Positions 1-7,737 of a stretch of DNA of 11,008 nucleotides are shown piece after piece. The DNA is taken from NCBI GenBank assembly GCA_028527945.1, contig JAQQAK010000443.1:1-11008 (forward strand). The letters are read 5' to 3'. A program made the position numbers and the translations under genes. Source of the stretch: Spirochaetaceae bacterium. Its GTDB lineage: Bacteria > Spirochaetota > Spirochaetia > UBA9216. Position 1 is the stretch's first letter; each line of letters begins with the position of its first letter. The notes below the pieces were generated by a model. It was not told where the DNA came from and ran no database searches. It worked only from the letters and a program-made list of their open reading frames with translations.

Positions 1-1626
1 AATAGCAGCTTGTTCCAAATATCGTAAATCAAATTTATTGAGCTCAGGATCTATAACCAGTAAATCTTCAAAAGAATATTCAGGGACTCTCATAAGCTTC
101 TCAAAGCTATCACCTACACGTTCCTTTAATTTTGGAAGCTGATTAGAAACTGCAACAACATCAGTTTTATTTATATGCCTGGAAGACAAAAGCTCTTTAA
201 TTTCATCAATACCATCAGTTTTTTCTTTAAGGCTATTCACAGCCTCATCAGACTGAAGCCCAACTTCAAAACCTTTAGGAGTCAACCTTAAGTCTGCTGT
301 ATCATGCCGCAAACACAGACGGTATTCAGCACGAGAAGTAAACATTCTATAGGGTTCTTTTGTTCCAAGAGTAACTAAATCATCTATCAAAACACCTGTA
401 TAAGCTTCTGCTCGGTCAAGTATAAGAGGAGGTTTTCCTTGCATATACATAGCAGCATTTATTCCTGCCATAAGCCCCTGACACCCCGCCTCCTCATACC
501 CTGAGGTGCCATTAGTCTGACCGGCGCTAAACAAGCCTTGAATTCTCTTTGTCATTAAGGATGGTAAAAGCTGCCTTGGTTCAAGAAAGTCATATTCAAC
601 CGCGTAACCAGGACGCATTATACAGACATCCTCAAGCCCAGGAAGTGTCCTAATAAAACTTTCCTGAACAGTCTCCGGTAATGAAGATGATATTCCATTC
701 AAATACATTTCCTCAGAACCAAGACCTTCAGGTTCTACAAAGATTTGATGCCTGTCTCTATCAGGAAAACGAACAACCTTGTCCTCTATTGAAGGACAAT
801 ACCGCGGCCCTGTACCTTTTATCTTTCCACCATATAATGGAGATTTATCAATATTTTCCCGTATTATTTTATGAGTCTGCTCATTTGTATAGGTAACATG
901 ACACGGAACTTGAGGCCTATCTACCGAAGAATGAGAAAATGAAAAAGGAAGCATCTTCTCATCTCCAGGCTGAAGCTCCATTTTTGAATAATCAATAGAA
1001 GAAGAAGCAACTCTGGCGGGAGTTCCTGTTTTAAGCCTTGCGACAGTAAACCCCAATCTTCGTAAAGATGTCCCAAGACCTATTGCGGCAGGCTCTCCAA
1101 TTCGTCCAGAAGGAGATTCATAATCTCCTATAAATATTTTGCCTTCCATGAAAGTGCCGGTAGTCATAACAACGGTTTCACAAGTAAACCTTCTTCCTCG
1201 TTCTGTTATAACGCCTGAAACCTTTGTACCAGTATGATCAAGAATGAAATCTGTTACAGTATCCTGAAAAGGATAAAGGTTTTTCTGACTCTCAACAGTT
1301 TCTTTAGCAAGACGACTATACAAAAACTTGTCAGCCTGAGCCCTTGGAGCCTGAACAGCAGGGCCACGTCTACGATTAAGAATCCTGAATTGAATCATTG
1401 AAGCATCAACAAGATGCCCCATCTCACCTCCAAGAGCATCAATCTCTCGAACTATATTACCTTTAGACAATCCTCCTATAGAAGGATTACAAGAGAGCCT
1501 ACCTATAGCGTCAAGGCTCTGTGTTATAAGCATTGTCTGAAAACCAAGCCTGGCAAGAGCCATAGAAGCCTCAATTCCAGCATGACCTCCACCTATAACA
1601 ATTGCGTCAAAATCTTTATTAGCCAA
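1..1626 (-). CDS. mnmG: tRNA uridine-5-carboxymethylaminomethyl(34) synthesis enzyme MnmG (GidA), C-terminus cut by window edge
   Basis: MnmG is the FAD- and NADH-dependent partner of MnmE. Together they add the (carboxymethyl)aminomethyl group to C5 of U34 in certain tRNAs, in the cytoplasm. The reading frame is open from 1626 to position 1, giving 542 codons; the family is usually about 620-630 residues, so roughly the last 80-90 (part of the C-terminal tRNA/MnmE-binding helical region) lie outside. Visible marks are the FAD Rossmann motif GGGHAG near residue 12, SCNPSIGG with Cys46, RYCPSIEDK with Cys277 (the number of the catalytic E. coli Cys277), GQTNGTSGYEEAG, and TSRAEYRL. The start is a TTG at 1624-1626, one base after the mnmE stop; no ATG lies between that stop and the FAD motif, and a weak GGGA lies upstream, inside the mnmE end. 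Co-transcription with mnmE is expected. Identity is certain; the TTG start is well supported by position. Confidence 0.97.
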   Translation of the reverse strand, partial: MANKDFDAIVIGGGHAGIEASMALARLGFQTMLITQSLDAIGRLSCNPSIGGLSKGNIVREIDALGGEMGHLVDASMIQFRILNRRRGPAVQAPRAQADKFLYSRLAKETVESQKNLYPFQDTVTDFILDHTGTKVSGVITERGRRFTCETVVMTTGTFMEGKIFIGDYESPSGRIGEPAAIGLGTSLRRLGFTVARLKTGTPARVASSSIDYSKMELQPGDEKMLPFSFSHSSVDRPQVPCHVTYTNEQTHKIIRENIDKSPLYGGKIKGTGPRYCPSIEDKVVRFPDRDRHQIFVEPEGLGSEEMYLNGISSSLPETVQESFIRTLPGLEDVCIMRPGYAVEYDFLEPRQLLPSLMTKRIQGLFSAGQTNGTSGYEEAGCQGLMAGINAAMYMQGKPPLILDRAEAYTGVLIDDLVTLGTKEPYRMFTSRAEYRLCLRHDTADLRLTPKGFEVGLQSDEAVNSLKEKTDGIDEIKELLSSRHINKTDVVAVSNQLPKLKERVGDSFEKLMRVPEYSFEDLLVIDPELNKFDLRYLEQAAI

Positions 1627-1627
1627 A

Positions 1628-3004
1628 TTATTTTCCCAAGCAAAAATTTGAAAATATATTATCAAGAATATCAGCAGAGCTGACTTCTCCAGTAATTTCC
1701 CCAAGAGCATCCAGAGCATCTTTAAGCTCCATTGCTACAGCATCTATTGGCTCATAATTAACAGCAGCCCCTAACGAAGCATTAAGAGCTTCTGAAGCCC
1801 TTACCAGCAGCTCATGCTGCCGTAATGAGTCAACAACAACAGAATCTCCAATTCCTTTTTGTCCAAGAGCGGCTTCAGAAAGAGCCTTCTCCATTAAAGA
1901 AAACCCTTCACCAGTGACAGAACTTACAGCAATAAATCCTTCAGGTAATTCTCGACTTTTATCAGAATCAGACTTGCTCCAAATTTTTACAAGTTTTTCA
2001 TTCGAAGAAAAACTTGCAATATTACGCAAATCATCATCTGTAAGCCCTTCTGTTGAATCTACCAAATACAGAACGATTCCCGCGCCAGATATCACTTCAC
2101 CGCTTCGTTTTATTCCTTCTGCTTCTACAGGATTTTCAGAGTCTCTAAGCCCGGCAGTATCAAATAACCTTAAAGGAATTCCACCGACTGTAATCCAGGA
2201 CTCAATATAATCACGAGTCGTTCCATGTATTTCAGACACTATTGCACGATCTTCTTTTAAAAGCATGTTAAATAGAGAAGATTTGCCAGCGTTAGTTTTT
2301 CCAGCTAAAGCGACAGGAACACCTTCACGAAAGACTTTACCGGTTTTAAAGCTTTCTGCAAGTTTATCTACCTCAATTATAGTACTTTTTATCTCTTCAG
2401 ACGTCAGCGGGTATTCAGAAATCTGTCCATCAAGTTCATCATCAGGATAATCAAGCAAAAGTTCAACTTTTGAGAGTATATTTAATATTGAAGTTTTTAT
2501 AGTATCTATTCTATTTTCCAAAGCTCCTGACAGACGATTAATTGCAAGCGAATGAGCTCTTTTTGTCTTGGCCGTTACAATCTCATGAACAGCCTCTGCC
2601 CGAGTCAAGTCCAGTTTACCATTTATGAAAGCTCTCATAGTGAATTCACCAGGAGCCGCATCACGAAACCCAGCCTTCTTCAAAGCAGTCAGAATACCTG
2701 ATACCGCAGGAATTCCACCATGACCAAAAATTTCAACACTATCTTCGCCAGTATAGCTCTTAGGTGCCTTGAAAACAGCTATGAGAACTTCATCAACCCT
2801 ATCTCCACTATCTGGATCTATTATATAACCATAAACTATTGTATTACCTTCAGCCTGAAGAAGTTTCTTCGGCGCTGAAAATACCTTTGAAGCAAGAGTA
2901 ATAGAGCCGCTACCGCTAGTACGAATAACAGCAATAGCACTTTCTTCCCAGCCTGTTGCAAGAGTTGCTATACACTCATCTGTATTGTAATCAAGGTCTT
3001 TCAT
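1628..3004 (-). CDS. mnmE: tRNA modification GTPase MnmE (TrmE/ThdF)
   Basis: MnmE is the GTPase and folate-binding partner of MnmG in U34 modification of tRNA. At 458 residues it matches the family's usual length of about 450-460. Order of parts: N-terminal tetrahydrofolate-binding domain (about 1-125, with GEDSVEIFGHGG near 86-97 and APGEFTMRAFINGKLDL near 117-132), helical domain, then the inserted G domain. G1 is GKTNAGKS at 235-242, with Asn238 at the potassium-binding position; GTTRD is at 261-265 and DTAG at 282-285. Glu294 aligns with the catalytic Glu282 of E. coli. The protein ends in the family's C-x-GK tail (CLGK, 455-458). One oddity is G4, which reads SKSD at 343-346 where NKxD is usual. 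The ATG at 3004 has no Shine-Dalgarno sequence before it. The gene is first in the mnmE-mnmG operon and divergent from the phosphodiesterase gene at 3149. Confidence 0.97.
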   Translation of the reverse strand: MKDLDYNTDECIATLATGWEESAIAVIRTSGSGSITLASKVFSAPKKLLQAEGNTIVYGYIIDPDSGDRVDEVLIAVFKAPKSYTGEDSVEIFGHGGIPAVSGILTALKKAGFRDAAPGEFTMRAFINGKLDLTRAEAVHEIVTAKTKRAHSLAINRLSGALENRIDTIKTSILNILSKVELLLDYPDDELDGQISEYPLTSEEIKSTIIEVDKLAESFKTGKVFREGVPVALAGKTNAGKSSLFNMLLKEDRAIVSEIHGTTRDYIESWITVGGIPLRLFDTAGLRDSENPVEAEGIKRSGEVISGAGIVLYLVDSTEGLTDDDLRNIASFSSNEKLVKIWSKSDSDKSRELPEGFIAVSSVTGEGFSLMEKALSEAALGQKGIGDSVVVDSLRQHELLVRASEALNASLGAAVNYEPIDAVAMELKDALDALGEITGEVSSADILDNIFSNFCLGK

Positions 3005-3011
3005 TCATGAC

Positions 3012-3040
3012 AGAATAATCAAAAACCAGATGTATTTCAG
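3012..3040 (-). promoter_or_regulatory. Possible mnmE promoter giving a leaderless mRNA
   Basis: On the minus strand CTGAAA (3040-3035) is followed after 17 bases by TATTCT (3017-3012), and the mnmE ATG at 3004 lies 7 bases further on. Each box matches the sigma-70 consensus at about 4 of 6 positions, which is modest in AT-rich DNA. If used, transcription would begin at or next to the start codon. Support comes mainly from the lack of any Shine-Dalgarno sequence and the similar layout upstream of other first genes in the window. Confidence 0.35.
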
Positions 3041-3113
3041 TTAGCAATATGGCATAGAAGGATAACCTGAAACAAATTATTTTAACAAATTCTATTGCTG
3101 ATAAATTTTAAGC

Positions 3114-3142
3114 TTTAAATATAAATACACTAGTGATATTAT
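3114..3142 (+). promoter_or_regulatory. Possible extended -10 promoter of the phosphodiesterase gene
   Basis: TTTAAA (3114-3119), a 17-base spacer and TATTAT (3137-3142) precede the ATG at 3149. The -10 box is preceded by TG plus one base (3134-3136), the extended -10 form. Only 6 bases separate the -10 box from the ATG and no Shine-Dalgarno sequence is present, so the mRNA would begin at about the A of the start codon. A second possibility, TTGCTG (3095-3100) with TATAAA (3120-3125), has a long 19-base spacer and would give a leader of about 17 bases, still without a ribosome-binding site. Confidence 0.4.
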
Positions 3143-3148
3143 GCTTCA

Positions 3149-3901
3149 ATGAAATTATTCCCAGGGGAAAAAACACCATATATTTTTGCTCATAGAGGTT
3201 ATTCAAAAATTGCCCCAGAAAATACCCTACCAGCATTCCAGGAAGTCCTGAACAATAAAGTACCAGGAATCGAATTAGACATTCACCTATGCAAATCAGG
3301 CGAATTGGTGGTAACACATGATGATAATCTTTCAAGAGTTACAGGCTGTAACGCAATTGTAGAAGACCTTAGTTTTGATGAGATAAAAAAACTTGATGCA
3401 GGTAAATGGAAAGCTCAAAACTTTGCAGGAACTCATATTCCGCTATTACGGGATCTTTTCGATTTAGTCGGCAATAAAGCTTATTATGATATAGAAATAA
3501 AAACAATGAAGACAAATAAAACAGGAATCACAGAAAAGCTTTTTGATCTAATAAAATTATATAGACTTGAAGAACGATGTATGGTTTCTTCCTTCAATCC
3601 TATGCCGATCAAGTTTTTTAAACAAAAAGCACCTCATATACCTACCGCAATAATTTATTCATCAGACAAAGAGGTTCCATGGTATCTGAGATCAGGAGAG
3701 GGCAAATGGATAGCACAAACTGACATTTTGAAACCTGATCACAAAAAAGTAACCAAACAATCAATGTTCTTTAATAGCAAAATAGGAAGAAGGCCTGTAA
3801 TTCCTTGGACAGTAGACGATCAAAATGAAGCTAAACGCCTTCTTGATGCTGGAGTCAGAGGGATAATATCTAACGATCCTGGAAATCTTAAAATACTATA
3901 A
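3149..3901 (+). CDS. Glycerophosphodiester phosphodiesterase, cytoplasmic UgpQ-type
   Basis: This 250-residue protein hydrolyses glycerophosphodiesters (deacylated phospholipid head groups) to glycerol-3-phosphate and an alcohol. It is a full-length single-domain GDPD with a TIM-barrel fold. The opening signature is HRG at 15-17 followed by PENT at 23-26. Metal and catalytic residues follow in the expected order: Glu42 and Asp44 in IELDIH, the catalytic His57-Asp58 pair in VVTHDD, and Glu116 with Lys118 in DIEIKT. Later family marks are SSFNP near 147-151, PWTVDD near 219-224 and the closing GVRGIISNDP near 235-244. There is no signal peptide or membrane segment, so a cytoplasmic enzyme is expected; the exported GlpQ type is longer. 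It stands alone, divergent from mnmE, and its stop lies 6 bases from the stop of the convergent LPP20-like gene. It could feed phospholipid salvage, but no transporter gene is adjacent. The ATG is favoured because no earlier in-frame start is plausible and the HRG motif sits at the normal distance. Confidence 0.92.
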   Translation: MKLFPGEKTPYIFAHRGYSKIAPENTLPAFQEVLNNKVPGIELDIHLCKSGELVVTHDDNLSRVTGCNAIVEDLSFDEIKKLDAGKWKAQNFAGTHIPLLRDLFDLVGNKAYYDIEIKTMKTNKTGITEKLFDLIKLYRLEERCMVSSFNPMPIKFFKQKAPHIPTAIIYSSDKEVPWYLRSGEGKWIAQTDILKPDHKKVTKQSMFFNSKIGRRPVIPWTVDDQNEAKRLLDAGVRGIISNDPGNLKIL

Positions 3902-3907
3902 AACAAA

Positions 3908-5464
3908 TTATGGTAATTCAGACATAAGTCTTTCACCAAAAAGCCGGCCAAGACTATTAAAAGCCGCAGAGACTATTGCCTGATTATTCCGTCCACGTGC
4001 CCGCTTCTGTTCAGATAGTGATAATATGATATTTTCACTATCAAGTTCAGCAGCTTTAACTTTACCAGCGACCTTCATTGTTACTGAACCATCATTTTCT
4101 TCAAAACTGCTTATTTCAGCCGTACCAAAAATAAACCTGGAATATGAATCACTATACTGGTCTTTAACAGCCTTGATCAGCTCAAGATCAGTCATTGCAG
4201 TCATACGATAATCTACCGGAATAATTTTAACATTAAATCCTGCTTCTATAAGTTCTGCCTCAACAGCCGCAGCCGTATCAGTTTTGCTAATAGGATTTCC
4301 GCTTCGATCGACATCCATTATCATTATACAAGTAGGTATTTCTAAAGCTCTTGAACGTATATCAACATCAAAACTGACACAACACTCAGAAACGGCTTTA
4401 TCCAGTTCATCAACGTATTGAAGCAAGTTAAAATCTACATCCTTCAGAGGATCAAGAGTTGAACTCATATCAAGACAAAAAACGACCTTCTCTATTCCTG
4501 CCCATCCAGGGACAGGTGGCCTAAAGACTAAATTGCCGCTACTATCAGAAAGAATAGTAGTCTTTCTTGTGATTTTACGCCCATTATCCTGAAGTTCTTT
4601 ATAACTCACAGAGACAGGTAAGTTCACAGCAGGTTTCCCTGATGACAATATCCTAACTCTGAAACTTTTGTCAAATTTTTCACCAATATATGCGTGATCA
4701 GGTCCTGAAACCTTTTCCATTGAAAGCTTTCTTACGCTCTCAACAGCTTTCGCAATATTTCTTTTGAAAATTTTTTCTTTATCTTCTGGATTTACTTCTT
4801 CTTGAACATCGCTATCTTTAGAATCATCTTCTTCTACGACTGCATCAATATAGCTTAATACAGCATCATAGCCATTACCTTTATCAGAAAGAGTATCTCC
4901 TGTTTTTTCATCTTCAGAAAGTGGAATATTTTTATTATTTTCAACCACATCCTTAAGAATATCCTCAGAGTCAACTTTGTCATTAGATACATCAGATATC
5001 GAATCTTCTAAAACAGGAGGTGATAATTTATCTTCTATTAATTTATTTTCAGACTTTATGAGAGCTTTATTACAGTCAACAAGAATATATACAATCAGTC
5101 TTGTTCCATCAACTTCTACCCATTTATCCTTTAAAACAATACCACTTAATGATCCATAAGAATCACCATTGAGAGAATCTTGTACACCATTCATAAAACT
5201 ATCATATATCTTTATAACTTCGACAGGCATATCCGGCTGAATGTCCACATCAAGTAACGAATCTATTATTTTAATAGCTTTATCTATTGCAGCTGTAGTT
5301 GCTTCTTCTTCATTTCCAGAAGGACTCAATCCTGCAGTAACAATTAAATGACTTTTTTCAGTATCGACAGGAGTCTCCAATACCCAGAGCGGTGCTTCAG
5401 GCACAGTTGTACAAGAGAAAAATACAAGCAGCAAAAATAGTAAAATAAAAAAGTGCTTTTTCAT
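3908..5464 (-). CDS. LPP20-like lipoprotein with acidic linker and C-terminal alpha/beta domain
   Basis: A predicted lipoprotein of 518 residues: a lysine-hydrophobic signal peptide ends in LVFFSC, making Cys18 the likely lipidated residue. Residues about 24-135 (APLWVLE at the start, RLIVYILVDC near the end) have the pattern of LPP20-family lipoproteins, a group that includes Vibrio FlgP. A low-complexity acidic linker of Asp, Glu, Ser and Lys follows (about 145-235). Residues about 265-333 look like a beta-sandwich (Ig-like) domain. Residues about 377-518 form an alpha/beta domain starting IMIMDVDRSG and ending in an amphipathic helix, resembling LpoB/CsgG-type domains. It is last in the four-gene envelope operon, with its ATG one base after the preceding stop, so translational coupling is likely. 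The molecular role is unknown; outer-membrane attachment is inferred from the lipobox. The LPP20 assignment is by pattern and moderately sure; the other domain calls are weaker. Confidence 0.8.
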   Translation of the reverse strand: MKKHFFILLFLLLVFFSCTTVPEAPLWVLETPVDTEKSHLIVTAGLSPSGNEEEATTAAIDKAIKIIDSLLDVDIQPDMPVEVIKIYDSFMNGVQDSLNGDSYGSLSGIVLKDKWVEVDGTRLIVYILVDCNKALIKSENKLIEDKLSPPVLEDSISDVSNDKVDSEDILKDVVENNKNIPLSEDEKTGDTLSDKGNGYDAVLSYIDAVVEEDDSKDSDVQEEVNPEDKEKIFKRNIAKAVESVRKLSMEKVSGPDHAYIGEKFDKSFRVRILSSGKPAVNLPVSVSYKELQDNGRKITRKTTILSDSSGNLVFRPPVPGWAGIEKVVFCLDMSSTLDPLKDVDFNLLQYVDELDKAVSECCVSFDVDIRSRALEIPTCIMIMDVDRSGNPISKTDTAAAVEAELIEAGFNVKIIPVDYRMTAMTDLELIKAVKDQYSDSYSRFIFGTAEISSFEENDGSVTMKVAGKVKAAELDSENIILSLSEQKRARGRNNQAIVSAAFNSLGRLFGERLMSELP

Positions 5465-5465
5465 C

Positions 5466-6446
5466 TCATAGTCCGGTATTAAAACTTAATTCATTCTCCC
5501 TTTGCATAACAATTCTAAAACTGTCCAACCCTTCTACGGTTGCAGCTGTTTCACAAACTAGACTCTCCAACTCTGTTGCTTCACCAATAAAAAGCACATC
5601 ATAAATAACCTGTTCAGGAGAGGTTGAAACATTCTCCAATAACTTAACCTTATATGATAGATTATCGGCAAACTCTTCTAAAATCTCCTGATTTTCAGGC
5701 TTTTGTATTATTATTTTATAGCTAAAACCATTAATAGCTGCTTTAACTATATTGTTTCTAACTTCATCAAGTGCTTTGCTTACACAAACTGGAACAATCT
5801 CTCTAAAAGCCTTCTTTATCGCATCTTCTTCCGATACATTACTAACTGAAGAATTTTTTGTTGAAGACTCAACATCAAAGAGCTTATTAAAAGTGTTAAT
5901 ATCATAACAGCTAATTACAATTTTTTCATCAACAAAATATTTCCCATCATCTTTTTTGACGGTAACATTTGTGGATATATTAAAATAAATGTCAGCTTGG
6001 ACTCGATAAGCTGCCCATTGCATAAAACCCACTTTGCCTTCAGTTTCATTCAAATACACATCCTGAGGCTTATTCAAAATTTGTTCAATATCTGTAAGTT
6101 GTATAAAATTTAAACCATCTTTTTCTAAATATTCATTAGCATAGAACACTGCTGTCTTTAATAAATCATCTGAAACGTCTGGGTTATCATTAAAATAGAT
6201 TAAATATGTCATAGAATCGATATAAGATTTAATTTTAATTTTTTCAGATTCTGTAAATTCAGAAATATCGACCTTTGCTTTTTGCTCTAAAGAAGAAACT
6301 TCTACATAATTTACTTTTCCGTCTTCTCCGACCTTAACATTTTTAGATATACTATCATTTGACTCTGCTACAGTTACACATGAAAAAAACAAAACTGCTG
6401 ACAATAGAAGTAAAAAAATATTCAAGTTCATTATCTGTCTATTCAA
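5466..6446 (-). CDS. Putative DUF6175-like lipoprotein of unknown function
   Basis: A 326-residue exported protein with a signal peptide ending LFFSC, so Cys23 is the likely lipidated residue. The middle (about 75-170, with YLIYFNDNPD, a FIQLTDIEQIL helix and AAYRVQADIYFNI) recalls the small alpha/beta lipoproteins grouped as DUF6175, and more distantly TolB/CsgG N-terminal-like domains that sense or scaffold in the periplasm. About 235-326 is a second alpha/beta repeat ending RENELSFNTGL. No enzyme motif is visible. The start is a TTG at 6446 rather than the in-frame ATG at 6431, because a GGAGAG site lies 6 bases before the TTG and nothing suitable precedes the ATG; the TTG also gives a normal basic N-region. 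It is third in the envelope operon, 18 bases after the barrel gene and one base before the LPP20-like gene. The protein is clearly real; the family name is from memory and tentative. Confidence 0.75.
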   Translation of the reverse strand: MNRQIMNLNIFLLLLSAVLFFSCVTVAESNDSISKNVKVGEDGKVNYVEVSSLEQKAKVDISEFTESEKIKIKSYIDSMTYLIYFNDNPDVSDDLLKTAVFYANEYLEKDGLNFIQLTDIEQILNKPQDVYLNETEGKVGFMQWAAYRVQADIYFNISTNVTVKKDDGKYFVDEKIVISCYDINTFNKLFDVESSTKNSSVSNVSEEDAIKKAFREIVPVCVSKALDEVRNNIVKAAINGFSYKIIIQKPENQEILEEFADNLSYKVKLLENVSTSPEQVIYDVLFIGEATELESLVCETAATVEGLDSFRIVMQRENELSFNTGL

Positions 6447-6452
6447 TTTAAG

Positions 6453-6458
6453 CTCTCC
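6453..6458 (-). promoter_or_regulatory. Ribosome-binding site deciding the TTG start of the gene at 5466-6446
   Basis: GGAGAG on the minus strand, 6 bases before the TTG at 6446-6444. It lies between the stop of the barrel gene and that TTG, and is the reason to prefer the TTG over the ATG five codons further in. Confidence 0.7.
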
Positions 6459-6464
6459 AAAGCA

Positions 6465-7718
6465 TTATAATTTAAATGTAGCACTTATTCCGGCATAAAT
6501 ACCACCATAACTGCTAATATCAGTACCATAAATTTTATATAAAACCATCCAAGGGTTATATCCTCCCTCAAGTTCTATTTTAAGAAAATCAAAGATCGTC
6601 AATGACAAAGAAAGCCCCAGATCAAGTCCTATATGAGTAACAGCAAACTCATCAGTACTATTTAAAGGGACAGAAAAAGTTATTCCTGTCGCAAGCGATG
6701 GTCTTATTTGAAAGCGCCCCCAATTCCACAAAAACTCTCCACCTAAATATGGAGAAAGAGGAAATCCCGACCACTGCTTACTTAAATCATCAGTCAGGAA
6801 AGGAGTTTCAATGCCTAGAAAAGGCCTTATTCCATAAAACCCCTTGGAAAAAGTAAATTTAACTCCGGCTGCTCCTCCTTCAAGGCCATCAGACCCAAAA
6901 TACATTCTCCCATCCAGATTTGCATCAATACCAAACCTGGAAGACTTCTTTAAAACCATGCTGGGCTTCACTTCATAGTTTGAATATATGATTCTTCCTA
7001 CAGCAGAGTTTTCTTTAACCTTACTAATAACTACAAGCCCAGTTTTTTCAACTTCAGAAAGAGAATCATCAACCCCAATTAAATTAAATTCACTTCCTCG
7101 AAAAACCTTTACGCCATCAGCAAACTCGATTATAACATCTCGCCCCATCACTTCTGCAATAGAAATATCACCTTTAAAAATATCAATAGCTCTTATCTCA
7201 AAATCTGCTTGTTGGCATAAATTATTTATAGCCTGAATTAAAGAATCATCAATATTAGGTCCTTCTCCATAAGCATCTATTGTGAAAGCTCCAACACTAA
7301 TCAGATCAGAACCTTCTATTAAATTAAATGATACCTGAATTTCTGTTTCCCATCCAGAAGTATTTTCGAATACAGAATAATAAATCATTGATTTTGCAAC
7401 AATCAAACTTTCATTAAGAAGTTTTCTACGTTCTTTATCATCATAGTCAATTTCTGATGTTTTATCATTTCTAAGAAAAGAAATAATATCTTCCTCAGAA
7501 ATTGAAAAATCAAACTGTTTTGGGTGACAACCGATTATGCCACTAAAAACATCCATAATGCCTTCATCAAGCCTCTTCAAGACATGCTCAGAAACATCAA
7601 CTTTTGCAGAAGAAGTATTTAATACTGCCACAGTTATATTTTTTGGCAATTTTTCAGCAGTAACAGATAAAATGCATACTAAAAAACATTGAAAAATAAA
7701 GATAAACTTTTTTATCAT
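6465..7718 (-). CDS. Exported protein with TolB/FlgT-like N-terminal half and C-terminal outer-membrane beta-barrel
   Basis: A 417-residue protein with a cleavable signal peptide (1-21, likely cut after SVTA, with no lipidated Cys after it). Residues about 26-170, beginning NITVAVLNTS, read as the alpha/beta domain typical of TolB-N, CsgG and the middle domain of FlgT. Residues about 182-258 (GRDVIIEFADGVKVFRGSEF, then GLVVISKVKENSAVGRIIYS) match the small beta domain at the C-terminus of FlgT-type proteins. From about 260 to the end, alternating hydrophobic strands with Gly and aromatic residues (YGIRPFLGIE, YLGGEFLW, FQIRPSLATGI, LDLGLSLSL, IELEGGY, YGGIYAGISATFKL) look like an outer-membrane barrel of perhaps eight strands. 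The protein could anchor a periplasmic module in the outer membrane. It is second in the operon, preceded by a strong AGGAGAGG. Export and barrel are well supported; the FlgT likeness is moderate. Confidence 0.8.
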   Translation of the reverse strand: MIKKFIFIFQCFLVCILSVTAEKLPKNITVAVLNTSSAKVDVSEHVLKRLDEGIMDVFSGIIGCHPKQFDFSISEEDIISFLRNDKTSEIDYDDKERRKLLNESLIVAKSMIYYSVFENTSGWETEIQVSFNLIEGSDLISVGAFTIDAYGEGPNIDDSLIQAINNLCQQADFEIRAIDIFKGDISIAEVMGRDVIIEFADGVKVFRGSEFNLIGVDDSLSEVEKTGLVVISKVKENSAVGRIIYSNYEVKPSMVLKKSSRFGIDANLDGRMYFGSDGLEGGAAGVKFTFSKGFYGIRPFLGIETPFLTDDLSKQWSGFPLSPYLGGEFLWNWGRFQIRPSLATGITFSVPLNSTDEFAVTHIGLDLGLSLSLTIFDFLKIELEGGYNPWMVLYKIYGTDISSYGGIYAGISATFKL

Positions 7719-7729
7719 TTTTTCAGAAA

Positions 7730-7737
7730 CCTCTCCT
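7730..7737 (-). promoter_or_regulatory. Strong ribosome-binding site of the barrel gene
   Basis: AGGAGAGG on the minus strand, 11 bases before the ATG at 7718. The spacing is slightly long. Its first AGG forms part of the downstream arm of a possible hairpin (7735-7760), so access to it may depend on RNA folding. Confidence 0.65.

Noticed and set aside
681..896. Plus-strand open frames inside mnmG (681-896, 1414-1683) and mnmE (1914-2210, 2265-2450).
   Set aside because: They lie opposite conserved enzyme genes and show no protein-like features of their own.
3128..3135. CACTAGTG palindrome just upstream of the phosphodiesterase gene -10 box, as an operator.
   Set aside because: The 8-bp symmetry does not extend outward, and a palindrome of this size is expected by chance within a gap of this length.
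3108..3335. 75-residue minus-strand open frame opposite the start of the phosphodiesterase gene.
   Set aside because: It is antisense to a strongly identified GDPD and has no ribosome-binding site or recognisable motif.
3912..3937. Possible terminator between the convergent ends of the phosphodiesterase and LPP20-like genes (AGAC/GTCT stem).
   Set aside because: Only 4 bp of continuous stem, inside the coding end of the minus-strand gene, with only a broken T-rich stretch following on the minus strand; too weak to annotate.
4026..4211. Plus-strand open frames inside the envelope operon (4026-4211, 4977-5159, 6988-7236, 9637-9849) and the minus-strand frame 10053-10238 inside alr.
   Set aside because: Shadow frames of well-supported genes; compositions mirror the opposite strand. 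The one at 9637-9849 also spans the operon promoter.
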